From Myxococcus virescens (GTDB taxonomy: Bacteria > Myxococcota > Myxococcia > Myxococcales > Myxococcaceae): a DNA stretch of 58,177 nucleotides. Shown in pieces: positions 11,828 to 20,481 of the stretch. Where the stretch lies: NCBI RefSeq assembly GCF_900101905.1, contig NZ_FNAJ01000027.1, positions 1-58,177 on the forward strand, read 5' to 3'. The position numbers and the translations under genes were made by a program. Positions within the stretch are counted from its first letter, which is position 1; each line of letters starts with the position of its first letter. The notes under the pieces were generated by a model, which was not told where the DNA came from, did not search any database, and worked only from the letters and a program-made list of their open reading frames with translations.

Positions 11828-12768
11828 ATGAGCCGTCTCGACAACAGCACCCTCTTGGCCAAGGCGGACCTGGCCCTCGCCGACCTCGCGGCCGGCGGCG
11901 GCATCCTCCAGCCCGCCCAGGCGCAGAAGTTCATGCGCCTGCTCATAAAGCAGTCAGTGCTCCTCCAGCAATGCACCGTCGTCCCCATGGCGGCGCCCAA
12001 GCAGCAGTTCAGCAAGCTGAAGTTCGGCAGCCGCATCCTCCGTCCCGGTCAGGAGGCCACCGCCGTCCCCGCCGCCCAGCGCGTGAAGCCGGACCTCTCC
12101 CAGGTGGAGCTGGACGCCAAGCTCTTCAAGGGTGAGGTGCGCCTCTCCGACGAGGTGCTGGAGGACTCCATCGAGCGCGGCGAGCTGCGCCAGACGCTCA
12201 TGGAAATGATGGCGGACGCAATCAGCCGTGACATGGAGGAAATCCTCGTCAACGGGGACACTGCCTCGGCGGACCCCTTCCTCGCCACGCTGGACGGCGT
12301 GTTGAAGCAGGCCACCAGCAACGTCGTGGACGCGGCCGGCGCGCCCATCTCCAAGGAAGTCCTGGGCGACTTGCTCAAGTCGCTGCCCTCGGAGCACCTG
12401 CGCGACAAGAGCAGCATGGGGTTCCTCTTACCAGCGTAGACGCGGACCTGGACTACCGCAGCACGCTGGCGGAGAGGGCCACGGCTGTCGGCGACAAGTT
12501 CCTCGAGGGCGACGCGCCGGTCCTCTACTCGGGCGTCCCGCTGCGGCCGATTCCCCTCTGGCCGGAGAACCTCGGCGCGACGAATGACCGCACGGCGGTG
12601 TTGCTGTGCAACCCGAAGAACATCCACGTCGGCATCTGGCGGCAAATCCGCATCGAGTCGGCGCGCGACATCAGCGAGGGCACGCTGAAGGTGGTGGCCA
12701 CGCTGCGCTTCGACGCGAAGTTCGCCGAGGAGTCCGGCACGGCCAAGGCCATCAACGTGCAGTTGTGA
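11828..12768 (+). pseudogene. HK97-fold major capsid protein, interrupted by a -1 frameshift
   Basis: The first frame (11828-12439, 203 residues) reads like the N-terminal two thirds of an HK97-fold capsid protein. It has SDEVLEDSIERGELRQTLME and an ISRDMEEILVNGD segment. It stops at 12437-12439. The rest continues in the -1 frame to TGA 12766-12768: DADLDYRSTLAERATAVGD, PVLYSGVPLRPIPLW, then TAVLLCNPKNIHVGIWRQIR, the expected capsid C-terminus. The shift occurs near a GGGG run at 12418-12421; one extra G there would restore a single protein of about 312 residues. It may be a sequencing error, a real mutation or recoding. Confidence 0.85.
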
Positions 12769-12776
12769 GGCTCACC

Positions 12777-13154
12777 ATGGACAACACCTATCTCGTCCGA
12801 CTGAAGGCCTACGACGCGCGCCGCGGCCACGTGCTGCGGCGCTACACGTATGCCGGCATCAAGTTTCAAGAGGAACGCGGGTGGTACCGGGTGGAGAAGC
12901 CGGTGGCCGACTACCTGCGCACCGTGCACCAACTCCCCGGCGACGCCTACTCGCCGCTCGCCTTCGACGTGAGTACGGACGCCGAGGCGAAGGCCCTCGA
13001 CGCGGCCGAGGCCGATGAGGCCAAGGTGAAGCGCAACGCCAGCGACGAGCTGAAGCTGAGTGCGGCGCGGCCCGCCGGCACGCTGACGACGGAGGACTTG
13101 CCGAAGGCCACCGAGGAGAAGGACACGCGCCGCGCCAAGCGGGAGAAGGACTGA
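12777..13154 (+). CDS. Small phage head-region protein
   Basis: This 125-residue protein directly follows the capsid gene. The N-terminus (YLVRLKAYDARRGHVLRRYTYAG and GWYRVEKPVADYLRTV) resembles small proteins that follow capsid genes in PBSX-like phages. The last 50 residues are Lys/Ala/Glu-rich and probably disordered. It may decorate or stabilise the head or form part of the neck; this is inferred from position only. Confidence 0.6.
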   Translation: MDNTYLVRLKAYDARRGHVLRRYTYAGIKFQEERGWYRVEKPVADYLRTVHQLPGDAYSPLAFDVSTDAEAKALDAAEADEAKVKRNASDELKLSAARPAGTLTTEDLPKATEEKDTRRAKREKD

Positions 13155-13155
13155 C

Positions 13156-13794
13156 GTGTACGCCACGGTGGCCGACATGCGCGCCGAGGGCGTCACACCG
13201 GCCATGGCGGGCGACACCCGCCTGGCCGTCCTCCTGGAAGAGGCCACCCGCACCATCGACAAGGTGACGGGGTGGTACTTCGAGCCGCGCTCGGCGACGT
13301 TGCACCTCGACGGGCGCGGCACTCCGTCCCTCTGGCTGCCGGTGCCGCCCATTCGCCTCTACCGCTTGGCGCTGTACGGGGCGGACGTGTCCTTCTCCAA
13401 GGAGCGCCTGGTGGTGGTGGGTGCCCCGGTGGGCCCGGGCTTCGACGGGCCCCGCCTCACCTTCCGCCATGGGCGCGTCTTCCCGCGTGGCGAGGGCAAC
13501 GTCATCGTCGGCGCCCGGTGGGGCTACACCGAGGCGGACGGGACGTCAGAGGGGTGCACGCCGCCCGCCATCCGCCGGGCATGCATGCTCCTCGTCCTGC
13601 GAAGCCTCTCGCCGCTGGCGGACGAAGCCTCCCTGGAGGAGCGCACGCGCTGGCGGGTGGTGGAGGAGCGGACGCGCGAGCAGAGCTACCGCCTCGACAG
13701 TGTCCGCCCCACGGTGCGGCCTCTCACCGGAGAGCCGGAGGTGGACCTCTTGCTCTCGCCCTACGTGAAGCCTTCCTTGCCCGGAGCGGCCTGA
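13156..13794 (+). CDS. Head-tail connector-like protein (gp6/adaptor type)
   Basis: The 212-residue protein starts with GTG one base after the previous stop: MYATVADMRAEGVTPAMAGD. It then shows LLEEATRTIDKVTGWYFEPR, the helix-rich opening seen in phage head-tail adaptor proteins. A beta-rich middle and a C-terminal helix with TPPAIRRACMLLVLRS follow. By family resemblance and position it probably binds the portal and receives the neck. Confidence 0.65.
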   Translation: MYATVADMRAEGVTPAMAGDTRLAVLLEEATRTIDKVTGWYFEPRSATLHLDGRGTPSLWLPVPPIRLYRLALYGADVSFSKERLVVVGAPVGPGFDGPRLTFRHGRVFPRGEGNVIVGARWGYTEADGTSEGCTPPAIRRACMLLVLRSLSPLADEASLEERTRWRVVEERTREQSYRLDSVRPTVRPLTGEPEVDLLLSPYVKPSLPGAA

Positions 13795-14318
13795 TGAGGG
13801 GCAGGCTCATCTTCCCCTTCCTCGCGGAACTGCACCGCTTGGACACCGCCGCCATGGCGGGCCCCGGCCCGGGCCTCCATGCCAGCGGGTACGACGCGGA
13901 CTTCCGCGAGCCGGTACTCGAGGACGCGGACGACGACGGCCTGGCCGAAGCCTTCCGTCGCGAATTTCCGCCCGTGCGTGTCCCCTGCCAGGTGGAGCCG
14001 GATGCCTTTGAGTCATTGCGCATGACTCCTTCCGGCAACAGCCCCCGGACGAGCTTCGAGCTCGTCTTCCACTTCCGCGACTTGGAGCGCCTCGGCCTCG
14101 TCGACGCGGCCACGGGCGACGCCCTCATCCGCCCCAGCGACAGGCTGGGCGCTCTCTACGACGTCGCGGGCGCCCTCGTGCAGGCCGTGAGGACGCCTCC
14201 CGGGCTCTACGTGACGGAGGCGCGCCCCATCGGCTTCGGCCTCCACCGCCGGAGTCCTCGCCGAAACCTCCTTCTCGTCACCTTCAACGACAGGCCCCAA
14301 GCCCGAGGACTCGCATGA
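13794..14318 (+). CDS. Head-closure/neck-like phage protein
   Basis: The 174-residue protein starts at an ATG overlapping the previous stop (TGATG). It begins MRGRLIFPFLAELHRLDT and has a beta-rich core including RTSFELVFHFRDLERLGL and RPSDRLGALYDVAGALVQAV, like small phage neck or head-closure proteins. No strong family motif is present, so the role is inferred from its place between adaptor and tail-completion genes. Confidence 0.55.
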   Translation: MRGRLIFPFLAELHRLDTAAMAGPGPGLHASGYDADFREPVLEDADDDGLAEAFRREFPPVRVPCQVEPDAFESLRMTPSGNSPRTSFELVFHFRDLERLGLVDAATGDALIRPSDRLGALYDVAGALVQAVRTPPGLYVTEARPIGFGLHRRSPRRNLLLVTFNDRPQARGLA

Positions 14319-14623
14319 AAGCACTCCTACTCACTCCACTTCTCGCCACCGCCTTCCTCCCTCGCTGCCTCGCGCCGGACGGCTGCGCGCCAGTGTCCAC
14401 GCGCTGCGCCGGCAACGTCGCCGAAATCTGCAACGGCGACGGCAACTGGCAGACGCTGGCCGACTGCGACGCCGTCAGCGAGCACAGCAGCGCCGCCTTC
14501 ACCTGCGCCTACGTCAACGAGGAGGGCGTAGCCGGCCACACCTGCCTGCCCACCACCGTTGACGCGGGCACCTTCGACGCCGGCACCGTGGACGCCGGTG
14601 CCACGGAAGGCGGTGTCCTGTGA
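14315..14623 (+). CDS. Secreted or lipoprotein-like Cys-rich protein within the neck operon
   Basis: The 102-residue protein begins MKALLLTPLLATAFLPRCLA, a hydrophobic export signal. Cysteine-rich stretches follow (CAPVSTRCAGNVAEICNGDG, LADCDAV, FTCAYV, HTCLP), which would form disulphides outside the cytoplasm. The C-terminus repeats DAGT. LPRC is not a standard lipobox, so cleavage by signal peptidase I is also possible. It overlaps both neighbours by four bases and is clearly in the head-tail operon, where exported proteins are unexpected. It could act in lysis or superinfection control or coat the envelope; this is unknown. Confidence 0.65.
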   Translation: MKALLLTPLLATAFLPRCLAPDGCAPVSTRCAGNVAEICNGDGNWQTLADCDAVSEHSSAAFTCAYVNEEGVAGHTCLPTTVDAGTFDAGTVDAGATEGGVL

Positions 14624-15261
14624 AGGGCTACCTTCAGTCTCTCCCCGGCGTGGGCGGCCTCTTCCAGCGCGACATCCAGCCTGCCGAGGTGTGGGCCTTC
14701 TGGAAGTACATGCAGGAGCGCTTCCGCACGAAGACGGCCAACAAGGCCGACTCCCTCGAAATGCAGCTTGCGGCCGAGGCCCTGCAGCGCATGGGCATCC
14801 TCGACAGGCAGCGATTCCTCGAGCGCTACGCCACCACCGTGGGCCGCACCCTCTACCTGCCCTTCGAGGTGGGCGTGCCGAAGGGCGGCTGGGACTTGTG
14901 GGCCCAGGTGGTGGTGTGCGTCCACGAGCACCAGCACGTCGTCCAGCATGACGAGGAGGGGCCCAGCTACGAGCTGGCCTACCTCACCAGCCCCGCCGCT
15001 CGGGCCAGGTACGAGGCCGAGGCGTCCACCTGCAACCTGGAGCTGCACTACTGGCGCTACGGCACCCTGCCCGCCGTGCGGCCCATGGCCGAGGGACTCA
15101 AGCACTACGGCTGCCGGCCGGAGGACGTCGAAGTCGCCGCGCACACCCTGGCCCTCACCTCGGTGTCCGTCCGCCACGGCGCGGTGGTGAGCAAGGCCAC
15201 GCAGGTGGCCCTCGAGTGGCTCAACTCGCACGTCCCCCACCTGCGGGCGAAGCAGGGCTGA
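14620..15261 (+). CDS. HExxH-containing putative zinc peptidase-like protein in neck operon
   Basis: The 213-residue protein starts at a GTG overlapping the previous stop. Residues 102-106 read HEHQH, an HExxH zinc-binding motif, flanked by VVVCVHEHQHVVQHDEEGP. Glutamates at 132 and 134 are candidate third ligands. This suggests a metalloprotease fold, perhaps for processing a virion or host-envelope protein. The motif alone is not proof, and I recognise no named family. It sits between the Cys-rich exported protein and the tail-completion gene, all in one overlapping operon. Confidence 0.6.
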   Translation: MKGYLQSLPGVGGLFQRDIQPAEVWAFWKYMQERFRTKTANKADSLEMQLAAEALQRMGILDRQRFLERYATTVGRTLYLPFEVGVPKGGWDLWAQVVVCVHEHQHVVQHDEEGPSYELAYLTSPAARARYEAEASTCNLELHYWRYGTLPAVRPMAEGLKHYGCRPEDVEVAAHTLALTSVSVRHGAVVSKATQVALEWLNSHVPHLRAKQG

Positions 15262-15268
15262 GGCGTCC

Positions 15269-15874
15269 ATGGCCGTCTCGCGCACCGGAGACTGGGCACG
15301 GGCCCGCCAGTTGCTGACGGCGGGCTCGTCGCGCCTTGAAGGGGCGTTGCAGACGGCTCTGCGCCAGGAGGCGCACGCCCTGCGCAACGAGGTGGTGAAG
15401 GGCCTCACCCAGCAGGCGCCGGGTGGCGAGCCGCTCCGCCCGCCTTCCCCGCTGACGTTGGCGGCGCGCCAGCTCGCGGGCTTCAAAGGGACGAAGGCCC
15501 TCCTCGTCTCCGGCGCGCTGCGCAACTCAATCCGTGTCGTCGTGGAGGGCGACAAGGCCTTCATCGGCGTGTCGCGCACCGCGAAGAGTCCGGACGGCGA
15601 GTCCCTCGTCGACGTCGCCCAGCTCCAGGAGTACGGCGGCCCGCCCGTCGTCATCCCCATGACGCCGAAGATGCGGCGCTTCCTCTTCGCGCTGCTGCGC
15701 CAGGCCGGACTGGCCGGCCAGTCGCGCACCGGCGGGAGCGGGCGCGGCGTCATTGTGACGCAGACGCCCGCGCGGCCCTTCCTGCGGCCGGCCTTCGCGA
15801 AGTTCCGCCAGGGCGCCAGCCGCCGCTTCCTCGCGCGCGTAGCGAAGGAGCTGGGCCTCGGAGGGCCAGGGTAA
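15269..15874 (+). CDS. Phage virion morphogenesis / tail-completion protein (gp10/gpG type)
   Basis: The 201-residue protein contains LLVSGALRNSIRVVVEGDKAF and ends its fold with ARPFLRPAF. This combination of a substrate-like loop and a conserved C-terminal RPFLRPA motif is characteristic of HK97 gp10-like or Mu virion-morphogenesis proteins. It acts at the head-tail junction. Its ATG lies seven bases after the previous stop, and its stop overlaps the next start. Confidence 0.78.
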   Translation: MAVSRTGDWARARQLLTAGSSRLEGALQTALRQEAHALRNEVVKGLTQQAPGGEPLRPPSPLTLAARQLAGFKGTKALLVSGALRNSIRVVVEGDKAFIGVSRTAKSPDGESLVDVAQLQEYGGPPVVIPMTPKMRRFLFALLRQAGLAGQSRTGGSGRGVIVTQTPARPFLRPAFAKFRQGASRRFLARVAKELGLGGPG

Positions 15875-16776
15875 TGGCCATCCCCTCCCTCACCTCGGTG
15901 GCGCCCTCCTCGGGCCCCACCAGCGGCGGAGACATTCTCCGCCTCGCGGGCACGGGCTTCGCCGCGCGGGTGGCCGTGCGACTGGGCGGGCTGCACGCGG
16001 AGGTCCTCTCTGTCCGTGAGGAGACGGGAACTGCCTACGTGGACGTGCGGACGCCCATGCATGAGGTGGGCACCGTCGACGTGGAGCTGCTCAACCTCTC
16101 CGCGGACGGACGCCCCATTCCAGGCGAGGGCGCTGTCCTCCCTGGGGCCTACCGCTACCTGCGCCCGCGCGTCGCGAAGGAAGCGACGCTCACCCGCCTC
16201 GTGCGCACCTTGCTGCGCGAGCTGAAGCGCCAGGTGGTGGCCAACGTCAGCGCCAGCATCTCCGTCGACTACGACGACACGATGGCGGACGGCCTCAACG
16301 TCATCGCCATCGCCTCGCTGCCCTCAGTGGTGCTGTCAGGCCCCACGCTGCGCGAGAGTCGTCGCTACTCCACCAACGTCCTTCACGAGGACGTCGTGCA
16401 GGGCCCCTCCGGCGCGGAGCTGGTGCGCAGGCGCCCCGCGTACACGGTGGACTTGGCCTTCACCCTCACGGCGGCCTCCAACCGCACCGCCGAACTCTTC
16501 AACCTCATGGCCGCCGTGGCCACCTTCCTCAACCGCAACCGCTGGCTCTCCATGGCCCGGGACGCGGAGGACGCCTCGCGCGGCACCGTCCGCTGGGAAA
16601 TGGACGCGGACGGCGAAGTGCGCACGCAGCTCGGCAGCCGCGATGACGTGCGCGCCTTCACCTGGGGCCTGGTGGTGCGCGGCTTCGACGTCGACGAGGG
16701 CCTGCCTCTCGACATCGGCAAGGCCGTCGCTGGGACGCACCTCGAAACGGACTCACTCCCTGGAGGCACCACATGA
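15874..16776 (+). CDS. Tail-junction protein with N-terminal IPT/TIG domain
   Basis: Residues 1-85 match the IPT/TIG immunoglobulin-like fold: SLTSVAPSSGPTSGGDILRL, GTGFAARVAVRLGG and later TPMHEVGTVDVELLN. The remaining 215 residues form a mixed fold resembling tail-terminator or sheath-terminator proteins (TLTRLVRTLLRELKRQVVAN; TAASNRTAELFNLMAAVATF). The gene lies just upstream of the sheath, where a tail terminator is expected. An added Ig-like domain could be a surface adhesion module. The TIG assignment is good; the terminator role is inference. Confidence 0.6.
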   Translation: MAIPSLTSVAPSSGPTSGGDILRLAGTGFAARVAVRLGGLHAEVLSVREETGTAYVDVRTPMHEVGTVDVELLNLSADGRPIPGEGAVLPGAYRYLRPRVAKEATLTRLVRTLLRELKRQVVANVSASISVDYDDTMADGLNVIAIASLPSVVLSGPTLRESRRYSTNVLHEDVVQGPSGAELVRRRPAYTVDLAFTLTAASNRTAELFNLMAAVATFLNRNRWLSMARDAEDASRGTVRWEMDADGEVRTQLGSRDDVRAFTWGLVVRGFDVDEGLPLDIGKAVAGTHLETDSLPGGTT

Positions 16777-17105
16777 GTGTCACCCTTACCAATACCCTGG
16801 GCAGGCTCGTCACCTTCCTGCTGCCTCATGAGTCGTACTGCGCAGCGCGCGGCGCGTGCGCCTGCGGCGTGCAGCCTGGCCGTGGAGGCCGGCGCCTGCC
16901 CTCCTCCCTCACCCTGGCCACGGGCGTGTCGCTGGTGGACGTGCCCGAGGCGGCCCTCTCCGTGCCCGCTGTGGCCGCTGCCATCCGCCGGGGCGAAGTC
17001 ACCCTGAAGCGCCAAGCCCCCTCCGCCCCGCCGTCCTCTCCATCCCTCCTCCCCGCGCCGGAAGCGTCCGCGCGCGTGTCCCGGAAGAAGCGAGGTGCCT
17101 CGTGA
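16773..17105 (+). CDS. Small protein upstream of tail sheath
   Basis: This 110-residue protein overlaps both neighbours by four bases. It carries three cysteines in YCAARGACACGV and a basic, Pro/Ser-rich C-terminus. I do not recognise a family. The overlap suggests it is co-produced with the sheath; it could be a small neck or sheath-assembly factor. Confidence 0.55.
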   Translation: MSVTLTNTLGRLVTFLLPHESYCAARGACACGVQPGRGGRRLPSSLTLATGVSLVDVPEAALSVPAVAAAIRRGEVTLKRQAPSAPPSSPSLLPAPEASARVSRKKRGAS

Positions 17106-19319
17106 GTCGTGAGCTGCTGTCGTCGAAAATCGTGGTTGAGGAGGAGGAGCCGCAGGTCCGCGGAATTCCTTCCGCGCCCACCTCGGTGGCGGGTGCCGTA
17201 GGCCTTGCGGAGCGCGGCCCCATCGGCCAGGCCGTGCTGTGCACCTCCTTCGAAGAGTACCAAGCCACCTTCGGCGGCTTCACGCCGGACTCGGACTTGG
17301 CCCTCGCCGCCATGGGCTTCTTCGAGAATGGCGGCAGCAACCTCTGGGTGGTGCGCACCGCCCACTACGAGGACGCGTCCATCCCCGAGTCGCACACGGC
17401 CACGCGTGCGGCGGCGGCCCTCACCACGGGTGGCGGGCCGACGCCCGCTGTCGTACGCGGCACCATGCGGCCTCCCTTCACGTTGGCCGACGGCCAGCGA
17501 CTGGGCGTGTCCGTCAACGGCTCCGAGGCGGTGGACGTCGTCTTCTCCGGCGTCGCGGCTTCCGTCTCTGCGGGGCGCCCTGGGCCCTATGCCCTCACCG
17601 CCGGCCAGGCGCTCCGCGTGCGCGTCGACGCCGGGCGGGACGTCTTCATCCCCTTCGCCGAGGGGGACTTCGACGACATCGCCCAGGCCACCGCCCAGGA
17701 GGTGGCCGCCGTCCTCAACGCCGGACTCGTTGGGGGCCGCGCCCTCGTGGAAGACGGTGTGCTGAGAATCGCCAGCGACACACAGGGCGCCGCCAGCCGC
17801 CTGGAGGTGGGCGACGAGGTGGCTGGCGACGTCTTCGGCTTCCCCGGTGGCCCCCAGGTGGGGAGCGGCAACGTCCAGAGTCTGCGCGCCGTCGAGTTGA
17901 TGGAGGTGCGTGCTCTCGTCGAGGCGGCGGTGGCTGGTGTCCGCGTGGCGCCATCCTCCCTGGGGGCCCTGCAGTTGCTCACCCAGTCCACGGGCCCTGG
18001 CGCCTCCCTGCATGTGCAGGGAGACGCGGCCTCCGGGCTCGGACTGGACGCGATGCTGCACACAGGCGACGCCTCCGGCGACATCGACGTCCTTCTCCTA
18101 GAGGCCAAGGACGCGGGTGCCTACGCCAACCGCCTCGAGGTGGAGGTGCGTCCCTCCACCAACGGTGCCCCCGACACCTTCGACGTCCTCGTCCTTGAGG
18201 ACGGCGCCTACCGCGAGTCCTTCCCCAACCTCTCCTCGTCCGGGGACGACGCACGCTACGCCGAGCGCGTCCTCAATGACGAGCGCACCGGCTCTTCCTA
18301 CGTCCGGGCCTTCATGGTGCAACCCGGCGCCTTCCCCGACGAGCAGACGGTGGCACTCACAGGCGGTACCGACGGCCTCGTCGGCTTGGACGACACGGAC
18401 TTCATCGGCTCGGAGGCCGGCGGGAGCGGTCTTTTACGCGCTCGACGAAGTGCAGGACCTCACGCTTCTCCTGGTCCCCGGCCGGGCGACGCCTGCCGTG
18501 CACAACGCCATGGTGCGCTACTGCGAGGTGGCGAGAGGCGGCCTGGTGTTCGCCATTCTCGACTCGCCCGCGGGCTACAGGGCGGCGGACATGGTGTCCT
18601 ACGTCTCGCAGGAGGCGGCTCTCGAAGGACTGTCTGAGCACGCGGCCATCTACTGGCCCCGCGTGAAGGTGCTCAACCCCTCCCGCGGCGTCTTCGGCAA
18701 CGTCGCGCAGCTCGCCGTCCCGCCCTCCGGCATCATCGCTGGCGTCTTCGCTCGCAACGACGCTGCGCGTCCCGGCGGGGTGTATGAAGCCTCCGCGGGC
18801 ATCGAAGCCGGGCGCATGTTCGGCGTCCTCGGCTTCGAGTCCAAGGAGTGCCTCGACGAGAAGAAGCGGGACATCGTCTACCCCCGCCGCATCAACCCGC
18901 TCACCACGGGGCCCGGCCTGCCGCGCTTCATCGACGGCAGCCGCACGCTGAAGGCCAGCGGGAACTTCCCCTACGTCGCCGAGCGACGCGGGGTGTCCTT
19001 CATCGAGCGCAGCCTCAAGGCGGGCCTGCAGTTCGCCCGGCACCGCAACAACACGGAAGGGCTGCGCGCCCAGGTGCGGCGCTCTATCGCCACCTTCCTC
19101 CTCGCGCAGATGAAGAACGGGGCCTTCCGCAGCCAGGAGCCCGCCAAGGCCTTCTTTGTCGACGTGTCAGACGCGTTGAACCCGCCGTCCGTCGTCTTCG
19201 CCGGAAAGCTGGTGGCACGCATCGGGCTCGCCACCAACAAGCCGGCCGAGTTCATCGTCTTGCGCATCGCCCAGGACACCCGCGCCCTCGAAGCCGAGCT
19301 GGCTTCAGCGGGCCTGTGA
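17102..19319 (+). pseudogene. Contractile tail sheath protein, interrupted by a +1 frameshift
   Basis: From GTG 17102 the first frame reads SRELLSSKIVVEEEEPQVRG, VAGAVGLAERGPIG and EEYQATFGGFTPDSDLALAA, typical of the gp18-family sheath N-terminus. It loses sense after SEAGGSG near 18425. The +1 frame continues with VFYALDEVQDLTLLLVPG, SGIIAGVFARNDAARPGGV, RRINPLTTGPGLPRF and ends at TGA 19317-19319, a complete sheath C-terminus. One extra G in GGCGGGAGCG (18419-18428) explains the break; without it the protein would be about 739 residues. It could be a sequencing error or a true inactivation of contraction. Confidence 0.85.
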
Positions 19320-19330
19320 GGAACATCTCC

Positions 19331-19792
19331 ATGGCCATCATCGGACAGCCGCGCAGCTTTCATAAGCGCTTCAAATTCTTGTGCGAGGTGGACGGCCTCG
19401 GGCACTCCGGTTTCCAGAAGTGCAGCGAGTTGTCCGTCGAAGTCGCCAACGTCCAGTACTTCGAGGGCGGCAGCCTCATCCCCAACAAGTCCCCGGGGCG
19501 CCTCACCTTCTCCGACGTCACGTTGGAGAGAGGCGCCACGCAGGACCACCAGCTCTTCGACTGGTTCCAGGACGTCGTCCATACCGCCAGCGGATTGGGC
19601 CTGCCGGACAGCCTCTACAAGCGCAACCTCGACATCGTCCAGCAAGACAGGGACGGCACCACGCTGCGCCGGTGGAGCCTCTCCCGCGCATGGCCGGTGA
19701 AGTTCGTCGCGGGCGAATGGGACAACGAGAGTGACGAGAACGTCATCGAGTCCGTCACCCTCACCTACGACTTCTTCGAGTTGGCCAAGTAG
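19331..19792 (+). CDS. Contractile tail tube protein (gp19 family)
   Basis: The 153-residue protein would polymerise as the inner tube that is driven into the target cell. It matches the T4 gp19/eCIS tube family: FKFLCEVDGLGHSGFQKCSE, then EVANVQYFEGGSLIPNKSPG, RLTFSDVTLERG, and WPVKFVAGEWDNESDENVIE near the end. It follows the sheath by 11 bases. Sheath-tube adjacency is the hallmark of contractile tails and extracellular injection systems. Confidence 0.92.
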   Translation: MAIIGQPRSFHKRFKFLCEVDGLGHSGFQKCSELSVEVANVQYFEGGSLIPNKSPGRLTFSDVTLERGATQDHQLFDWFQDVVHTASGLGLPDSLYKRNLDIVQQDRDGTTLRRWSLSRAWPVKFVAGEWDNESDENVIESVTLTYDFFELAK

Positions 19793-19833
19793 GACTCAGC
19801 CAGCGACGTCGTCCCCATGGGCCTTGCACGCGG

Positions 19834-19861
19834 GCGGGCGCTCCCTAGAGGTAGCGCCCGC
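19834..19861. terminator. Strong hairpin between convergent tube and lipoprotein genes
   Basis: GCGGGCGCT and AGCGCCCGC form a perfect nine-base stem with a ten-base loop. It lies 42 bases after the tube stop and before the 3' end of the reverse-strand lipoprotein gene, so it could stop transcription from both sides. No T-tract is obvious on the plus strand. Confidence 0.6.
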
Positions 19862-19943
19862 TCCGCCCATTGGCGAACACGCTCATTCACGAGCGTGACT
19901 TCGGCGCGGCAAGGACGCCCGCCCATTCCTTCTCGATGCCCTT

Positions 19944-20273
19944 TCACTTGGGCTCGGAAGGTGCGGGGACGCAGGAATAGTGGTCGCTAATCTCGCCGTT
20001 GGTCATCGTTCGCGAAGTCCAGCAGGCGAAGTAGTGACGTTTACCACAACCGCTCGCCTCGAAGACGTCGTAGCCCGAGCCGGACTGGTACGGATTCTTG
20101 GAGATTTCGCCCCAGTTGAGTTCTCTCCGCGCCGTGACAGCGACCTCTGCTGCGGGGCACTCGTACATCTTGCTGAACTTGTCGCGAATCTTCGGCTCGG
20201 GACGATTGCAGGCCAGCAAACCGAACGCCAAGGCAGCAAGGTACCAACGCCCCCTTAAATCAAGCTCGTGCAT
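19944..20273 (-). CDS. Cys-containing lipoprotein on the reverse strand within tail genes
   Basis: The 109-residue protein has a signal peptide ending in a lipobox, ALAFGLLAC, then a mature part with YECPAAEVAV, EASGCGKRHYFACW and DHYSC. The pattern of CP..V.V, GCG and Y.C is common in small myxobacterial outer-membrane lipoproteins. It is the only gene on the minus strand in the structural cluster, isolated between a hairpin terminator and late-operon element C. It therefore probably has its own promoter, like a phage moron expressed in the lysogen. Confidence 0.7.
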   Translation of the reverse strand: MHELDLRGRWYLAALAFGLLACNRPEPKIRDKFSKMYECPAAEVAVTARRELNWGEISKNPYQSGSGYDVFEASGCGKRHYFACWTSRTMTNGEISDHYSCVPAPSEPK

Positions 20274-20432
20274 GACCCGATGCTAATCTGGCCTTCCACG
20301 GAGAATCACGAAGTTCCGATGACAGGTACGCGCTGCTCCGTCCCACAGCAGCGCGAAGCTCCTGCACTGGTTCTCGTGCGGAGATAACCGTTCACGGCTG
20401 GTCGCCCCCCTGAGTGGGTGCTGCGTCTGTCG

Positions 20433-20462
20433 ATGTCCCCGATTAGCCGTCCAAAGCCTTTG
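20433..20462 (+). promoter_or_regulatory. Late-operon element, copy C (before tail-assembly operon)
   Basis: ATGTCCCC at 20433-20440, 15 bases, then GCCTTTG at 20456-20462. A GGAGG ribosome site and the ATG of the tail-assembly gene follow within 20 bases. It restarts transcription after the reverse-strand lipoprotein gene. Confidence 0.55.
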
Positions 20463-20481
20463 TCCTTCGTGGAGGAAGGAC

